64,000 bases of DNA from Flavobacterium sp. N1994 (GCF_025947145.1 NZ_CP109999.1:372001-436000), one strand, 5' to 3'. Shown: positions 36,301-44,045, numbered from the stretch's first letter. The notes: a model not told the origin generated them from the sequence alone. Made by a program: numbers and translations.

Positions 36301-37661
36301 AATACAGCGCTATTCATCATTTTACTTGCAGCGCTTTGTACCGTTTTATCCATTTTGCTTTGAGAAAGTTCTTCTACTTTACTGAAGGTTTTACTATGGG
36401 ATAATTGATGCATAACCGCTTCCACAATAATGACGGCACCATCTACTATTAACCCAAAGTCTAAGGCACCTAAGCTCATTAAGTTACCGCTCACACCGAA
36501 AGTGTTCATTAAGATAATGGCGAACAGCATTGCCAATGGAATTACTGAAGCCACTAATAATCCAGCTCTAAAATTTCCAAGGAATAACACTAAAACAAAA
36601 ATCACAATTAGTGCCCCTTCGAGTAAGTTATGCTCTACAGTTCCAATGGCATTATTGACCATTTTGGTTCTATCTAAGAAAGGTTCAATGACAACACCTT
36701 CTGGTAAAGTTTTTTGAATTTGAGCTACTCTTTCTTTAACACTTTTAATCACATCACTACTATTAGCTCCTTTCAGCATCATCACTACTGCTCCAGAAAC
36801 TTCCCCTTGATCATTATAACATAGGGCGCCATACCTAGTAGCAAAACCAATTTTTACCTCAGCAACATCTCTTATAAAAAGAGGTGTGCCAGAAGAACTA
36901 GTTTTAATAGCAATATTTTCAATATCTTCTGTAGTTCCGATAAGTCCTTCACTACGAATGAATAGGGAAGTGGCTCCTTTTTCGATATAAGATCCACCTG
37001 TGTTTTGATTGTTTTTTTCAACCGCTGTAAATACATCGGCAATAGTGATACCATACGACTGCAGTTTGTTGGGGTTGACCGCAATTTCATATTGCTTTAA
37101 TTTCCCTCCAAAACTACTTACTTCAGCTACTCCTTTTACCCCGATTAATTGTCTTCTGACAATCCAATCTTGTATGGTGCGTAAATCGGTTTCGTTGTAT
37201 TTTTTTTCGTATCCTTTTTTAGGTCGCACTACATATTGGTATATTTCACCAAGGCCCGTTGATACTGGCCCCAATTCAGGTGTGCCAATGCCTTTTGGAA
37301 TTTCGGTTTGTACTTTTTGCAGACGCTCCGCTACTTGTTGACGTGCCCAATAAATATCGGTATCATCATCAAATACAATAGTAACTAAGGATAATCCAAA
37401 GCGGGAAAAGCTTCTAATTTCTTTTAATCCAGAAATATTAGTATTGGCTTGTTCTATGGGAAAAGTGATAAGGCGTTCAATATCAGTGGCACCAAAGGAA
37501 GGTGCGATAGTGATAACTTGTACTTGATTATTCGTAATATCAGGTACCGCATCAATAGGTAGTTTAGTAGTTTGGTAGATACCATACCCTACAAGGGCAA
37601 TAACCATAAGCCCAACGAGGAGTTTATTCCTAACGGAAAACTCGATAATTTTATTTAGCAT
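33309..37661 (-). CDS. CusA/CzcA-type RND metal efflux pump fused to a TolC-like channel
   Basis: A 1450-residue protein. Residues 1-1039 are a complete heavy-metal RND antiporter: 12 helices in two groups, charged helix-4 motif DFGLIVDGAVIIVEA near 400, and two large periplasmic loops. From residue 1040 (MKSINKGVTTIVLLLSLSIANAQT) comes a full signal-peptide-like segment and then an about 385-residue outer-membrane factor domain (RLDKAIETALKNNSPIKNERL, later SYYEKTALPNAKIISTT). Pump and channel are thus one reading frame. Either signal peptidase cuts at about 1063, or the internal ATG at 34542-34544 makes the channel separately. The metal is probably Cu, Ag, Co, Zn or Cd. Confidence 0.93.
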   Translation of the reverse strand: MLNKIIEFSVRNKLLVGLMVIALVGYGIYQTTKLPIDAVPDITNNQVQVITIAPSFGATDIERLITFPIEQANTNISGLKEIRSFSRFGLSLVTIVFDDDTDIYWARQQVAERLQKVQTEIPKGIGTPELGPVSTGLGEIYQYVVRPKKGYEKKYNETDLRTIQDWIVRRQLIGVKGVAEVSSFGGKLKQYEIAVNPNKLQSYGITIADVFTAVEKNNQNTGGSYIEKGATSLFIRSEGLIGTTEDIENIAIKTSSSGTPLFIRDVAEVKIGFATRYGALCYNDQGEVSGAVVMMLKGANSSDVIKSVKERVAQIQKTLPEGVVIEPFLDRTKMVNNAIGTVEHNLLEGALIVIFVLVLFLGNFRAGLLVASVIPLAMLFAIILMNTFGVSGNLMSLGALDFGLIVDGAVIIVEAVMHQLSHSKTFSKVEELSQSKMDKTVQSAASKMMNSAVFGQIIILIVYLPIFTLEGIEGKMFKPMAQTVAFALLGAFILSLTYIPMMSALFLSKKLKHQPNFSDRLMIWVEIKYQHALNKILGYPKMVISIVITLFILAIITLSFLGGEFIPALEEGDFAVDTRVLTGSNLTTTIESTQKAAHILKTQFPEVEKVVTKIGSGEVPTDPMPMEASDMMVIMKDKSEWKSAKTFDEMAEKMGKALEDVPGITAGFQYPVQMRFNELMTGARQDVVCKIFGENLDTLAVYAQKLGKIVSTVDGIQNLFVEPVTGMPQVVIDYNRNTIAQYHLSIDDINKVVNTAFAGQTTGLVFEGEKRFDLVVRLNTNQRKDLEDIQNLLIPTPQGTQIPLSQLATVSIKNGPNQIQREDAKRRIVVGFNVRGRDVQSIVNELQQKVEKQIKLPTGYYTTYGGAFENLNKAKQRLMIAVPVSLLLIFLLLFFAFNSVKQGLLIYSAIPLSAIGGIFFLALRGMPFSISAGVGFIALFGVAVLNGIVLISEFNQLKKEGMTDLHRIVLMGTKVRLRPVLMTAFVASLGFLPMAISNGAGAEVQRPLATVVIGGLLIATFLTLFVLPILYITFEKGITMKSINKGVTTIVLLLSLSIANAQTSNPIRLDKAIETALKNNSPIKNERLKAEYQKQVIKTAANLPATTITGDYGQINSYYNDNRIGIAQTFNFPTVYSRQKQLYTEEWKTATLKVTWKEAELKKEVTQLFYSLVYLSEKERLLQRSDSLFNVFAQKATLRFKKGESNILEKTTAETQQGTIQSQLVQLQQEKAVLQSKFQLILNSESEVIPAADQLKLSFNTSIDSTMLANHPTVQVLEQQKKVSSANTKAERSKLMPSITFGYNSATITGTGADNVLYDKSTRFQSAQFGLGIPLFGGAQRAKIKASKIAETIADNELQKGKLELQQQFLNAQSQYQKSQERLSYYEKTALPNAKIISTTANKQFYNGEINYLDWVMLIHQSIAIQNDYINTVNQYNDAVIQLNYLTSKN

Positions 37662-37748
37662 GAAGATAAATGTTATTTAGTTTTTATTTCGATGAATAAT
37701 AAACCAACAAACACCATCGGCATTTGTAGCTTACTAAAAATAAAAAAA

Positions 37749-38135
37749 CTAGCTAACTTTTGGCGGTTGCCAGATACTATTTAAATCGGGAGAATTACTA
37801 AATCCAGCATAATAATAGTGCGGATTTTTAATTACAAAAATAGAGGTTGTTTTTTCAAAACTAAACTGATGATCAGGTAGTAATGTGATGAAGTTAGAAG
37901 ACCCGCAGTTATCATGAGTTTTGAATGGCAATTTCATGTCTTTATCATGATCTTTATCTTGAACATCACCATGAGCATAATGAATAGATAAAAATTGCCA
38001 CAATGAAATGCTAGGTTTTTCTTTTTTGTGCTCGCTAAAATGCTCTACCATAGCTGGTAGTTTCAACAACTCATGAAATTCAGTGGTTGAAAATAAGTAT
38101 AAGGATAAAAAAACTAATGCTAGCGTACGTTTCAT
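37749..38135 (-). CDS. Small His-rich exported protein upstream of the metal pump
   Basis: A 128-residue protein with an N-terminal signal or anchor (MKRTLALVFLSLYLFSTTEF). His and acidic residues are frequent: ELLKLPAMVEHFSEHKK, IHYAHGDVQDKDHDKDMK, KTHDNCG. This is compatible with periplasmic metal binding. Proteins like this commonly precede CusA-type genes in Flavobacteriaceae, which fits its place 87 bp upstream of the pump on the same strand. No enzymatic motif. CAAAGCTA at 38170-38177 reads as a minus-strand -7 box, but no CAA lies at the right distance for -33. Confidence 0.7.
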   Translation of the reverse strand: MKRTLALVFLSLYLFSTTEFHELLKLPAMVEHFSEHKKEKPSISLWQFLSIHYAHGDVQDKDHDKDMKLPFKTHDNCGSSNFITLLPDHQFSFEKTTSIFVIKNPHYYYAGFSNSPDLNSIWQPPKVS

Positions 38136-38259
38136 CTTTATTTTAGGTTGACAAATGATATCAACAAGGCAAAGCTAATAATTAAATTTATTGATTTTTA
38201 ATTGTTTAATCAATTTTTACTATCTCTTGGTAGTCAGACGCAATACTTACAGATTTGTT

Positions 38260-38772
38260 TTATTTGCAGTTGCTATTCAAATACGCTGCAGCCTTGTCAT
38301 ATTTATTATCAATTGCTTTTTGAAAATCGGCACAAGCACCTGTTTTGTCTTTTAAAGCAAGTTTAGATAAAGCACGCATTAAATAAACTTTTCCATAATC
38401 TGGTTTAAGTGTAGCCGCTCTATCAAAATCAAGAATAGCATTTTTGTGGTCTTTTAATAAGGCTTTGCAACTCGCTCTTTCGAAGAAAAAATCAGAATCG
38501 TTTTTTCTAGCTTCTTCAATTTGATTAAAGTCGGCAAGCGATTTAGCTAACTGATTGGTTTGCATATAAGCAATAGCTCTTTTGTAATAGACATCTGGGT
38601 TTGGTTTTAAGGCAAGTGATTTGGTGTAATCTTCAATCGCTCCAACTCTGTCTAGAGCCAGTGCTTTATCAAAACCACTTTTCGCGAATGATTCAGCCGT
38701 TTGGGCAAAAGATAATGAGGTTACAAACAATATGAATAAAAGGGATAATCTTAGGTTAACTTTAGTTTTCAT
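38260..38772 (-). CDS. TPR-repeat protein, exported
   Basis: A 170-residue protein with signal peptide MKTKVNLRLSLLFILFVTSLSFAQ and three to four tetratricopeptide repeats filling residues 25-165. Recurring A-x-x-x-F/Y-x-x-A spacing is seen at DRVGAIEDYTKSLALKPNPDVYYKRA, HKNAILDFDRAATLKPDYGKVYLMRA and KTGACADFQKAIDNKYDKAAAYL. It would be a periplasmic protein-interaction scaffold, partner unknown. It lies 17 bp downstream of the thioredoxin-like gene on the same strand, so they are probably co-transcribed. Confidence 0.85.
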   Translation of the reverse strand: MKTKVNLRLSLLFILFVTSLSFAQTAESFAKSGFDKALALDRVGAIEDYTKSLALKPNPDVYYKRAIAYMQTNQLAKSLADFNQIEEARKNDSDFFFERASCKALLKDHKNAILDFDRAATLKPDYGKVYLMRALSKLALKDKTGACADFQKAIDNKYDKAAAYLNSNCK

Positions 38773-38789
38773 AGTAGTAGTTTTAAAAA

Positions 38790-40307
38790 TTAATTAGTTT
38801 TTTTGTTTTCCATTTCAATGCTTTTGATGATGGCTTTGATTTGATCAGACTCGATACGTTTAGCTTTAATAACTTTATTTTTATCTAAAATATAAATAAC
38901 AGGAGTAGAGTAAACATCATATTTTTCTACAGCGTTATTATAATGCGCTCCATCGTAAACATTGATCCAAGGGAGTTTATGCTCGTCAATATATTTAAGG
39001 TATTTTTCGCCTTCGTGCTGCATATAAACACTATAGACTTTAATATCTTTTTTCTCTTTTATTAAGTCATTATATACCTCTAGAAGTTTTGGAATTTCCT
39101 TTTGACAATGACCACAATCCACATCCCAAAAAACGAGTATCGTATATTCAGCTTTAACATCGCTTAATTTGACATACATTTTATTGACTTGATCTACGTT
39201 TTTATAATATACAGCGGTCATTTCTTCGTTGTTCTTAGCATCCTCAAATCCCATAGCTTTCAATTTGCTAAAATCTTCCGCTTTTATCATGAATAAATCT
39301 TGAGCAACGGCACCCAATAAAAGAGGTTTTAGCTTATCAGCACGTTTGATGATTTTTTGAACAATATCTTTATCTTCATAGATGCCATCTGCTTTTCCAG
39401 ATTTAAAATAAGTGTCAGACATGTGAACAAATACCTTGTCAAATCCCATTATTTTTGAGGTTTCATAGGAGTATGTAAAATGAGCCAATAAAAGTTTGTA
39501 AAATATACTTCCAGGCTTAGTTTTACTCATCATTTTGTCTATCTCAACACTAACAGTGTCGGGATGTATTGGTATAATCGACTCAAAATAGTTTTTTACT
39601 TTAGTATTAAAAAAAGGATTTCGTATGGTGGCATCATCTTTAAAATCAACATCATCCCAGTAATGTTTTCTGTAATAACTGTAAACTTTAGTACTGTCTG
39701 GTCTTCCGTTTGATGCTTTTGGGATGTCTTTCAACAATTTTTCTACTTTCAAGTTCATTACATCTCCAATGTAACTGCCTCTGTGGTCAGCCAAAAATTT
39801 TTCTTCGTAAGCCTGAATGTTTTTTTGTACTTCCTTTTGTTTGTCGTTTAAAGCAAGCGTATCTTTCTTGGTTAACAGTTTTGTTGACTGTTTATAGGTT
39901 TGAAATTCCGTATTTTTTTCGTTGATGAATTGTACATACCTAAAAAAATCATTTTCTAATGGCGAATTTAGTGCCGTTAATTCTTTAGCAAGGTTTGGGC
40001 TAGCTTCCGTTTTTAATTCTAATTTCTGAGTATTGTCATCGATAAAGAAATCAAAATAGATGGCTTTTTTTTGACTTACCAATGAGTAAATCCCTTTGTC
40101 TAATTTCTTTTTTCCTTTAAAAACTATTTTACCATTCTTTATTGATGTGCAAGTATCTTTGACTAATGTCTTGTCAAATTGATAATAGGTAAGGTAAGCT
40201 AAGGTATCTGTGCAGTTTTTTAAATTAATGGTAATATCGTAACCCGTTTGGGCAACAGCACAAAATGAAGAGCAACAAAAAACGAATGCAAAGAGTAATT
40301 TCTTCAT
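38790..40307 (-). CDS. TlpA/thioredoxin-like exported protein with DUF4369 and DUF5106-type regions
   Basis: A 505-residue exported protein (signal peptide MKKLLFAFVFCCSSFCAVAQ; ATG 40307 is preferred to 40313). Residues about 22-120 resemble DUF4369 (YDITINLKNCTDTLAYLTYY). A long helical region resembling DUF5106 follows to about 360. The C-terminal thioredoxin-like domain has YTILVFWDVDCGHCQKEIPKL, with redox pair CGHC near residue 393, and the cis-Pro segment VYSTPVIYILD. It is likely a periplasmic thiol-disulphide oxidoreductase. Substrate unknown. It is upstream of the TPR gene. Confidence 0.85.
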   Translation of the reverse strand: MKKLLFAFVFCCSSFCAVAQTGYDITINLKNCTDTLAYLTYYQFDKTLVKDTCTSIKNGKIVFKGKKKLDKGIYSLVSQKKAIYFDFFIDDNTQKLELKTEASPNLAKELTALNSPLENDFFRYVQFINEKNTEFQTYKQSTKLLTKKDTLALNDKQKEVQKNIQAYEEKFLADHRGSYIGDVMNLKVEKLLKDIPKASNGRPDSTKVYSYYRKHYWDDVDFKDDATIRNPFFNTKVKNYFESIIPIHPDTVSVEIDKMMSKTKPGSIFYKLLLAHFTYSYETSKIMGFDKVFVHMSDTYFKSGKADGIYEDKDIVQKIIKRADKLKPLLLGAVAQDLFMIKAEDFSKLKAMGFEDAKNNEEMTAVYYKNVDQVNKMYVKLSDVKAEYTILVFWDVDCGHCQKEIPKLLEVYNDLIKEKKDIKVYSVYMQHEGEKYLKYIDEHKLPWINVYDGAHYNNAVEKYDVYSTPVIYILDKNKVIKAKRIESDQIKAIIKSIEMENKKTN

Positions 40308-40465
40308 AAACAAACTAACTATATTCTAAACAATTATTTTTGAATGTCAAAAATAGACTATTTAGTATAGAAATGGAACATTGGATTTTTAAATTTATCT
40401 TAAAATTTACAGGCGCCAATAAATTGTTTGGCTACCTTTGAGCACTAAATCATTTGAAAAACATC

Positions 40466-40699
40466 ATGTCTAAAAAAGTAAAAGCATTTCTTTATAACCT
40501 TATTTGTTTTGCCATCTTATTTCTTGGATTTCGTTGGGTAATCATGCATTACACCAGTTTAACAGGGTTCTTTATCCCGATTACGGCTTTTGTTGTAGGC
40601 ACATTAACGGCACCTAAGTTTCAAGCAGTACCAACAGCCGATGGAGAAAAACTGTACATGAAATGGCTTTTTTTAAAAGGAGTGAAGGAGATAAGTTAA
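40466..40699 (+). CDS. Small two-helix membrane protein
   Basis: A 77-residue protein starting at ATG 40466 (MSKKVKAFLYN). An in-frame TTG at 40454 is less likely. Hydrophobic stretches lie at about 9-27 (LYNLICFAILFLGFRWVI) and 32-50 (LTGFFIPITAFVVGTLTAP), with a short polar C-terminus ending WLFLKGVKEIS. Not recognised. TACCTTTG at 40433-40440 is a plausible -7 box. Its stop codon overlaps the beginning of a heptamer repeat. Confidence 0.65.
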   Translation: MSKKVKAFLYNLICFAILFLGFRWVIMHYTSLTGFFIPITAFVVGTLTAPKFQAVPTADGEKLYMKWLFLKGVKEIS

Positions 40700-40729
40700 T
40701 TACGAATTGTCAATTACGAATTACGAATT
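40698..40729. repeat. AATTACG heptamers, left arm of an inverted pair
   Basis: AATTACGAATTGTCAATTAC and two further AATTACG-type units start within the stop codon of the 40466 gene. They are the inverted counterpart of 40843-40874, leaving a 113-bp AT-rich middle. Confidence 0.7.
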
Positions 40730-40842
40730 GATGTTATTATTTTTTAATGTCTTTTGAATAGCACTAATTATTTTCCTTCATTTTTAATTTATTCTACTAG
40801 AGACTTCATTCAGTTTAGGAAAGTTCTCGTTTTGCATTTTCA

Positions 40843-40874
40843 AATTCGTAATTACTAATTCGTAATTCGTAATT
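40843..40874. repeat. AATTCGT heptamers, right arm of an inverted pair
   Basis: AATTCGTAATTACTAATTCG and two further units end on the stop codon (40873-40875) of the convergent DUF6048 gene. Together with 40698-40729 this forms a possible large stem-loop filling the convergent gap. Confidence 0.7.
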
Positions 40875-41646
40875 ATTTTTTCTTTTTTTCCTTTTCTTTT
40901 TTGGCTTTGGCTTTTACCGTAGCTTTATATAACGGAATAAAATACGAAACGGTATAATTGAATCCAACTCCAAAATCACCATTGTACGTTCTGTTGAATC
41001 CCGGAATGTATAAGTTATCAAAGTTGTTTGGTCGGTTTTGTGAAATTAAACGATTCAATCTAAAACTAAATCCTACGAATACGTTTTGAAACACTTCGGC
41101 TTTCATTCCGGCCACTACTTCAATCCATTGCGCCGACAAACCTTCAAATGTATCTCCTGAAACTATGGTAGGGGATTCCCCAAAATAATGATTAGAGTTG
41201 TAGACTTGGTAGCTGTTTAACGTTTGACTAAAACTACTCACACCATAACGCAAACCCACGGATATAATGTTTTCCATATTCATCCAATTCTCATACGTAT
41301 TGTAATCAAACCCCACTTTTAAATAGGTCCCTTTCGTAGTAAAATTGAGTTGTGGATTGACTACTGTTTTGTTTTCGTTACCAATTTCGCCTGCTAAATA
41401 ATGTCTTCTTGTTAAACGAAAATCTCCAACAAGCTCTAATCCACGATATTCTTTTTCGTAAAACGAGCGGGTCAGTTTGAATAAATCAACTCCTAAACGC
41501 AAACCATACCGTTCTTTTTTTACTGGAATAGTATCTTTTTTTACGGGGATGCTGTCTTTTTGAGTGGTACTTATTTCTTGAGCATTACTTGCGATGGAAA
41601 GCAACACAAGACCAATACTAAAAATATATTTTGATATGTGTTTCAT
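40873..41646 (-). CDS. DUF6048 family outer-membrane-like protein
   Basis: A 257-residue exported protein (signal peptide MKHISKYIFSIGLVLLSIASNAQ). Two near-identical octads (KKDTIPVK-type) follow the signal peptide. The body is beta-rich (GLRLGVDLFKLTRSFYEKEYRGLELVGDFRLT, LSAQWIEVVAGMKAEVFQNVFVGFSFRLN), and the C-terminus is a run of Lys and Glu. I recognise the DUF6048 family, found next to DUF6452 and rlmD in Bacteroidetes, as here. Its start overlaps the DUF6452 gene by 29 bp, a strong sign of coupled expression. Probably a small outer-membrane barrel of unknown role. Confidence 0.8.
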   Translation of the reverse strand: MKHISKYIFSIGLVLLSIASNAQEISTTQKDSIPVKKDTIPVKKERYGLRLGVDLFKLTRSFYEKEYRGLELVGDFRLTRRHYLAGEIGNENKTVVNPQLNFTTKGTYLKVGFDYNTYENWMNMENIISVGLRYGVSSFSQTLNSYQVYNSNHYFGESPTIVSGDTFEGLSAQWIEVVAGMKAEVFQNVFVGFSFRLNRLISQNRPNNFDNLYIPGFNRTYNGDFGVGFNYTVSYFIPLYKATVKAKAKKEKEKKKK

Positions 41647-42151
41647 TTTCGGTGGTAATGTTATAGGTAATGATGTTGATGTCTTTTATCCAAAAACTAT
41701 CTGGAGTGGCTGCATCCGTATTGGTGACTCCACCAGGATTATTCAAATTAAAAGTCGTTTTGTAACCACAAGCTCTTGAAACATAGACATTTTGATGGGC
41801 ATAATCAAACTGAAGAAAATCTTCATTAACTCCTCCAGTGGTGCTAGTACTGTTCAAAATCAAACTGTATTTGGTAGTAGTGTCATCTATTTTTAATGGG
41901 AGTTTTAATTTATTTCCATTAAAAAGATAGCGGGTAGCATCGGTCACTGGAAGCGCTGTATTAAATACAATAGGCGTAGCTGCTCCATCTGCTTGAACTA
42001 CTAAGTTCACCACATTCTTCAAGGTTGCATTGTTGGTGATATCATAGAATTCTAACACCACTCGTGGCGTAGTTTCCTCCGTACAAACATCGTCCTTCTC
42101 ACAACTAGAGAAAGCAATGGAAACTAAGAGCAGTAAAAGTATTTTTTTCAT
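41618..42151 (-). CDS. DUF6452 family lipoprotein
   Basis: A 177-residue lipoprotein (MKKILLLLLVSIAFSSC, Cys17, then EKDDVCTEETTPRVVLEFYD). The DUF6452 pattern continues with LPVTDATRYLFNGNKLKLPLKIDDTTTKYSLIL and DFLQFDYAHQNVYVSRACGYKTTF. Function unknown. It overlaps DUF6048 by 29 bp downstream and follows rlmD by 105 bp, a gap holding heptamer repeats and a family-2 interspersed repeat. The last residues lie under the signal peptide of the next gene in another frame. Confidence 0.8.
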   Translation of the reverse strand: MKKILLLLLVSIAFSSCEKDDVCTEETTPRVVLEFYDITNNATLKNVVNLVVQADGAATPIVFNTALPVTDATRYLFNGNKLKLPLKIDDTTTKYSLILNSTSTTGGVNEDFLQFDYAHQNVYVSRACGYKTTFNLNNPGGVTNTDAATPDSFWIKDINIITYNITTENETHIKIYF

Positions 42152-42165
42152 AGTATAACCAATTT

Positions 42166-42248
42166 ATTACGCTTCGCTCCATACAGTCGAGCAAAGCTCT
42201 CGTGTTGTAATTCGTAATTATTAATTCGTAATTCGTAATTCGTAATTT
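42166..42248. repeat. Interspersed repeat family 2 (copy 2) plus AATTCGT heptamers
   Basis: 42166-42211 resembles 26638-26680 (CGCTTCGCTCCATACAGTCG and CTCTCGTGTTG). It runs directly into AATTCGT-type heptamers at 42210-42248, 8 bp from the rlmD stop codon. Confidence 0.7.
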
Positions 42249-42256
42249 CAAATTAT

Positions 42257-43672
42257 TTACCTTTTCTCCAAAAGTACAACATTTTCTACATGATGCGTTT
42301 GCGGAAACATATCTACCGGTCGCACGCGTGTCACTTTATAGTGTTCGTCCATCAGGGCTAAGTCTCTAGCTTGTGTGGCCGAATTACAACTCACATACAC
42401 AATTTTAGCCGCACCAATTTTCAACAATTGTTCTACCACATCTTTGTGCATGCCGTCTCTTGGTGGGTCGGTGATGACTACATCGGGTTGACCGTGTTGC
42501 GCTATGAAATCGTCGTTGAACACGTTTTTCATATCGCCTACATAGAACTCACAATTGGTAATGCTGTTGCGTTTGGCATTTTCTTTGGCATCGGCAATCG
42601 CTTCTGGAACGGCTTCTACACCAATTACTTTTTTCGCTTTTTTCGAAACAAACTGCGCAATCGTTCCGGTTCCCGTATACAAATCATAAACCACTTCGTT
42701 ACCCGTTAACCCGGCAAACTCCCTAGTGATTTTGTATAACTCATACGCTTGATCCGAGTTGGTTTGGTAAAACGATTTAGCGTTGATGCTAAACTGTAAC
42801 CCTTCCATTTCTTCCAAAATATAATCTCTTCCTTTGTACAATTTAATGTCTTGGTCGTACAAAGTATCATTGGCTTTGCCGTTGATAACATATTGTAGCG
42901 AAGTAATTTGCGAGAAGGTAGTATTGATATAATCCAACAACAATTCGCGTTGCTTTTTATCTTCTTTAAAAAACTGAAGCAACACCATAATCTCTCCTGT
43001 CGAAGCGGTTCTAATCATCAAGGTACGCAACAATCCTTCGTGATTACGCGCATTGAAAAAAGGCATGTCGTTATCCGTTGCAAATTGTCTTATGGCATTT
43101 CTAATAGCATTCGAAGGATCTTCTTGTAAATGGCATTTCTCGATGTCCAATATTTTATCCCACATTCTTGGAATATGAAACCCTAAGGCTGGCTTTTTGC
43201 TTAGCGATTGGTCTTCGGATTGGATTTCTTTTTCGTTTAACCAACGCGTGTCCGAAAACCCAAACTCCATTTTATTGCGGTAAAAGAATTGTTTCTCGGA
43301 ACCTAGAATAGGTTCAAAGTCGGGCAACTCAATTTTACCTATGCGTTTCAAGTTGTTGTACACTTCCTGATTCTTATAAAATAACTGTTGCTCGTATTTC
43401 ATATTCTGCCATTTGCAACCACCGCAAGCCCCAAAGTGCTGGCAAACGGGTTCAATACGGTTTTCAGAATAGGCGTGGAATTTTATCGCTTTGCCTTCAA
43501 AATAGGACTTTCTTTTCTTTAAGGTTTGCACATCTACCACATCGCCAGGCACGACGTTTGGTATAAAAATAACTTGCCCTTCAGGGGCTTTGGCTACTGA
43601 TACACCTTTGGCACCAGCGTCCAAAACGGTAATATTTTCAAAGATGACTTTGTTGGTTTGTTTTCTTCCCAT
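42257..43672 (-). CDS. rlmD: 23S rRNA (uracil-1939-C5)-methyltransferase
   Basis: A 471-residue RlmD/RumA-type enzyme making m5U in 23S rRNA. An N-terminal TRAM domain (about 1-65) is followed by the [4Fe-4S] ligands Cys77, Cys83 and Cys86 (VCQHFGACGGCKW) and Cys180 (DIEKCHL). The SAM-binding motif is VYDLYTGTGTIAQF near 319. The catalytic nucleophile Cys429 is in VYVSCNSAT, and the closing DMFPQTHHVE motif is present. Iron-sulphur and catalytic residues are all intact. RlmC and TrmA are related, but the adjacent DUF6452/DUF6048 pair is the usual neighbourhood of the RlmD annotation in this group. Confidence 0.93.
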   Translation of the reverse strand: MGRKQTNKVIFENITVLDAGAKGVSVAKAPEGQVIFIPNVVPGDVVDVQTLKKRKSYFEGKAIKFHAYSENRIEPVCQHFGACGGCKWQNMKYEQQLFYKNQEVYNNLKRIGKIELPDFEPILGSEKQFFYRNKMEFGFSDTRWLNEKEIQSEDQSLSKKPALGFHIPRMWDKILDIEKCHLQEDPSNAIRNAIRQFATDNDMPFFNARNHEGLLRTLMIRTASTGEIMVLLQFFKEDKKQRELLLDYINTTFSQITSLQYVINGKANDTLYDQDIKLYKGRDYILEEMEGLQFSINAKSFYQTNSDQAYELYKITREFAGLTGNEVVYDLYTGTGTIAQFVSKKAKKVIGVEAVPEAIADAKENAKRNSITNCEFYVGDMKNVFNDDFIAQHGQPDVVITDPPRDGMHKDVVEQLLKIGAAKIVYVSCNSATQARDLALMDEHYKVTRVRPVDMFPQTHHVENVVLLEKR

Positions 43673-43691
43673 GGGGCAAAAGTAAATAATA

Positions 43692-43724
43692 AATTACGAA
43701 TTATGAATTACGAATTACGAATTA
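43692..43724. repeat. AATTACG heptamers upstream of rlmD
   Basis: Four to five AATTACG/AATTATG units lie about 20 bp from the rlmD start codon, at one side of the divergent gap 43673-44045. Confidence 0.7.
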
Positions 43725-43790
43725 GGGTACGATACGTTTGCTTTAGTAATTGCCAAACTTAATTCGGATTTTAAAAGCAATATTTGGTAT

Positions 43791-43881
43791 GTCCGATAAT
43801 GTCCGGTTTAGTCCTTTATTGTCTCTTTGTTCGATAATTATTCGGGTTTTGTTCGATACATGTTCGATATTCGTTCGGTAA
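43791..43881. repeat. Array C: about nine GTCCG/GTTCG words at 10-11 bp spacing
   Basis: The gap 43673-44045 contains GTCCGATAAT, GTCCGGTTTA, GTCCTTTATT, GTTCGATAAT, ATTCGGGTTT, GTTCGATACA and similar words. They start at about 43791, 43801, 43811, 43821, 43829, 43840, 43851, 43862 and 43873. Grouped in pairs, five consecutive 21-bp blocks can be laid out without indels. Confidence 0.6.
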
Positions 43882-43925
43882 GCTTTCGGTAAATTGGAAT
43901 AGTTACCGAACGAATATCGAACATG
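43859..43925. other. Perfect 23-bp inverted repeat with 21-nt loop
   Basis: Left arm 43859-43881 (begins CATGTTCGATATTC) and right arm 43903-43925 (ends GAATATCGAACATG) are exact reverse complements. The left arm is the last part of array C. It lies between divergent rlmD and the porin-like gene, so it is not where a terminator is expected. Confidence 0.9.
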
Positions 43926-44045
43926 ACTAGAAGAAGGATTAAAACCACTGTCTCCACAACAACGGAAATACCTGCTTTTTGTAGTATTTAATTTGGATTT
44001 TAAACAGAATAAAGTATTTTCGCACCAAATCTAAAAAAAACAATC

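Noticed and set aside
43859..43925. The 23-bp inverted repeat as an intrinsic terminator
   Set aside because: Both neighbouring genes are transcribed away from it and no T-run follows either arm.
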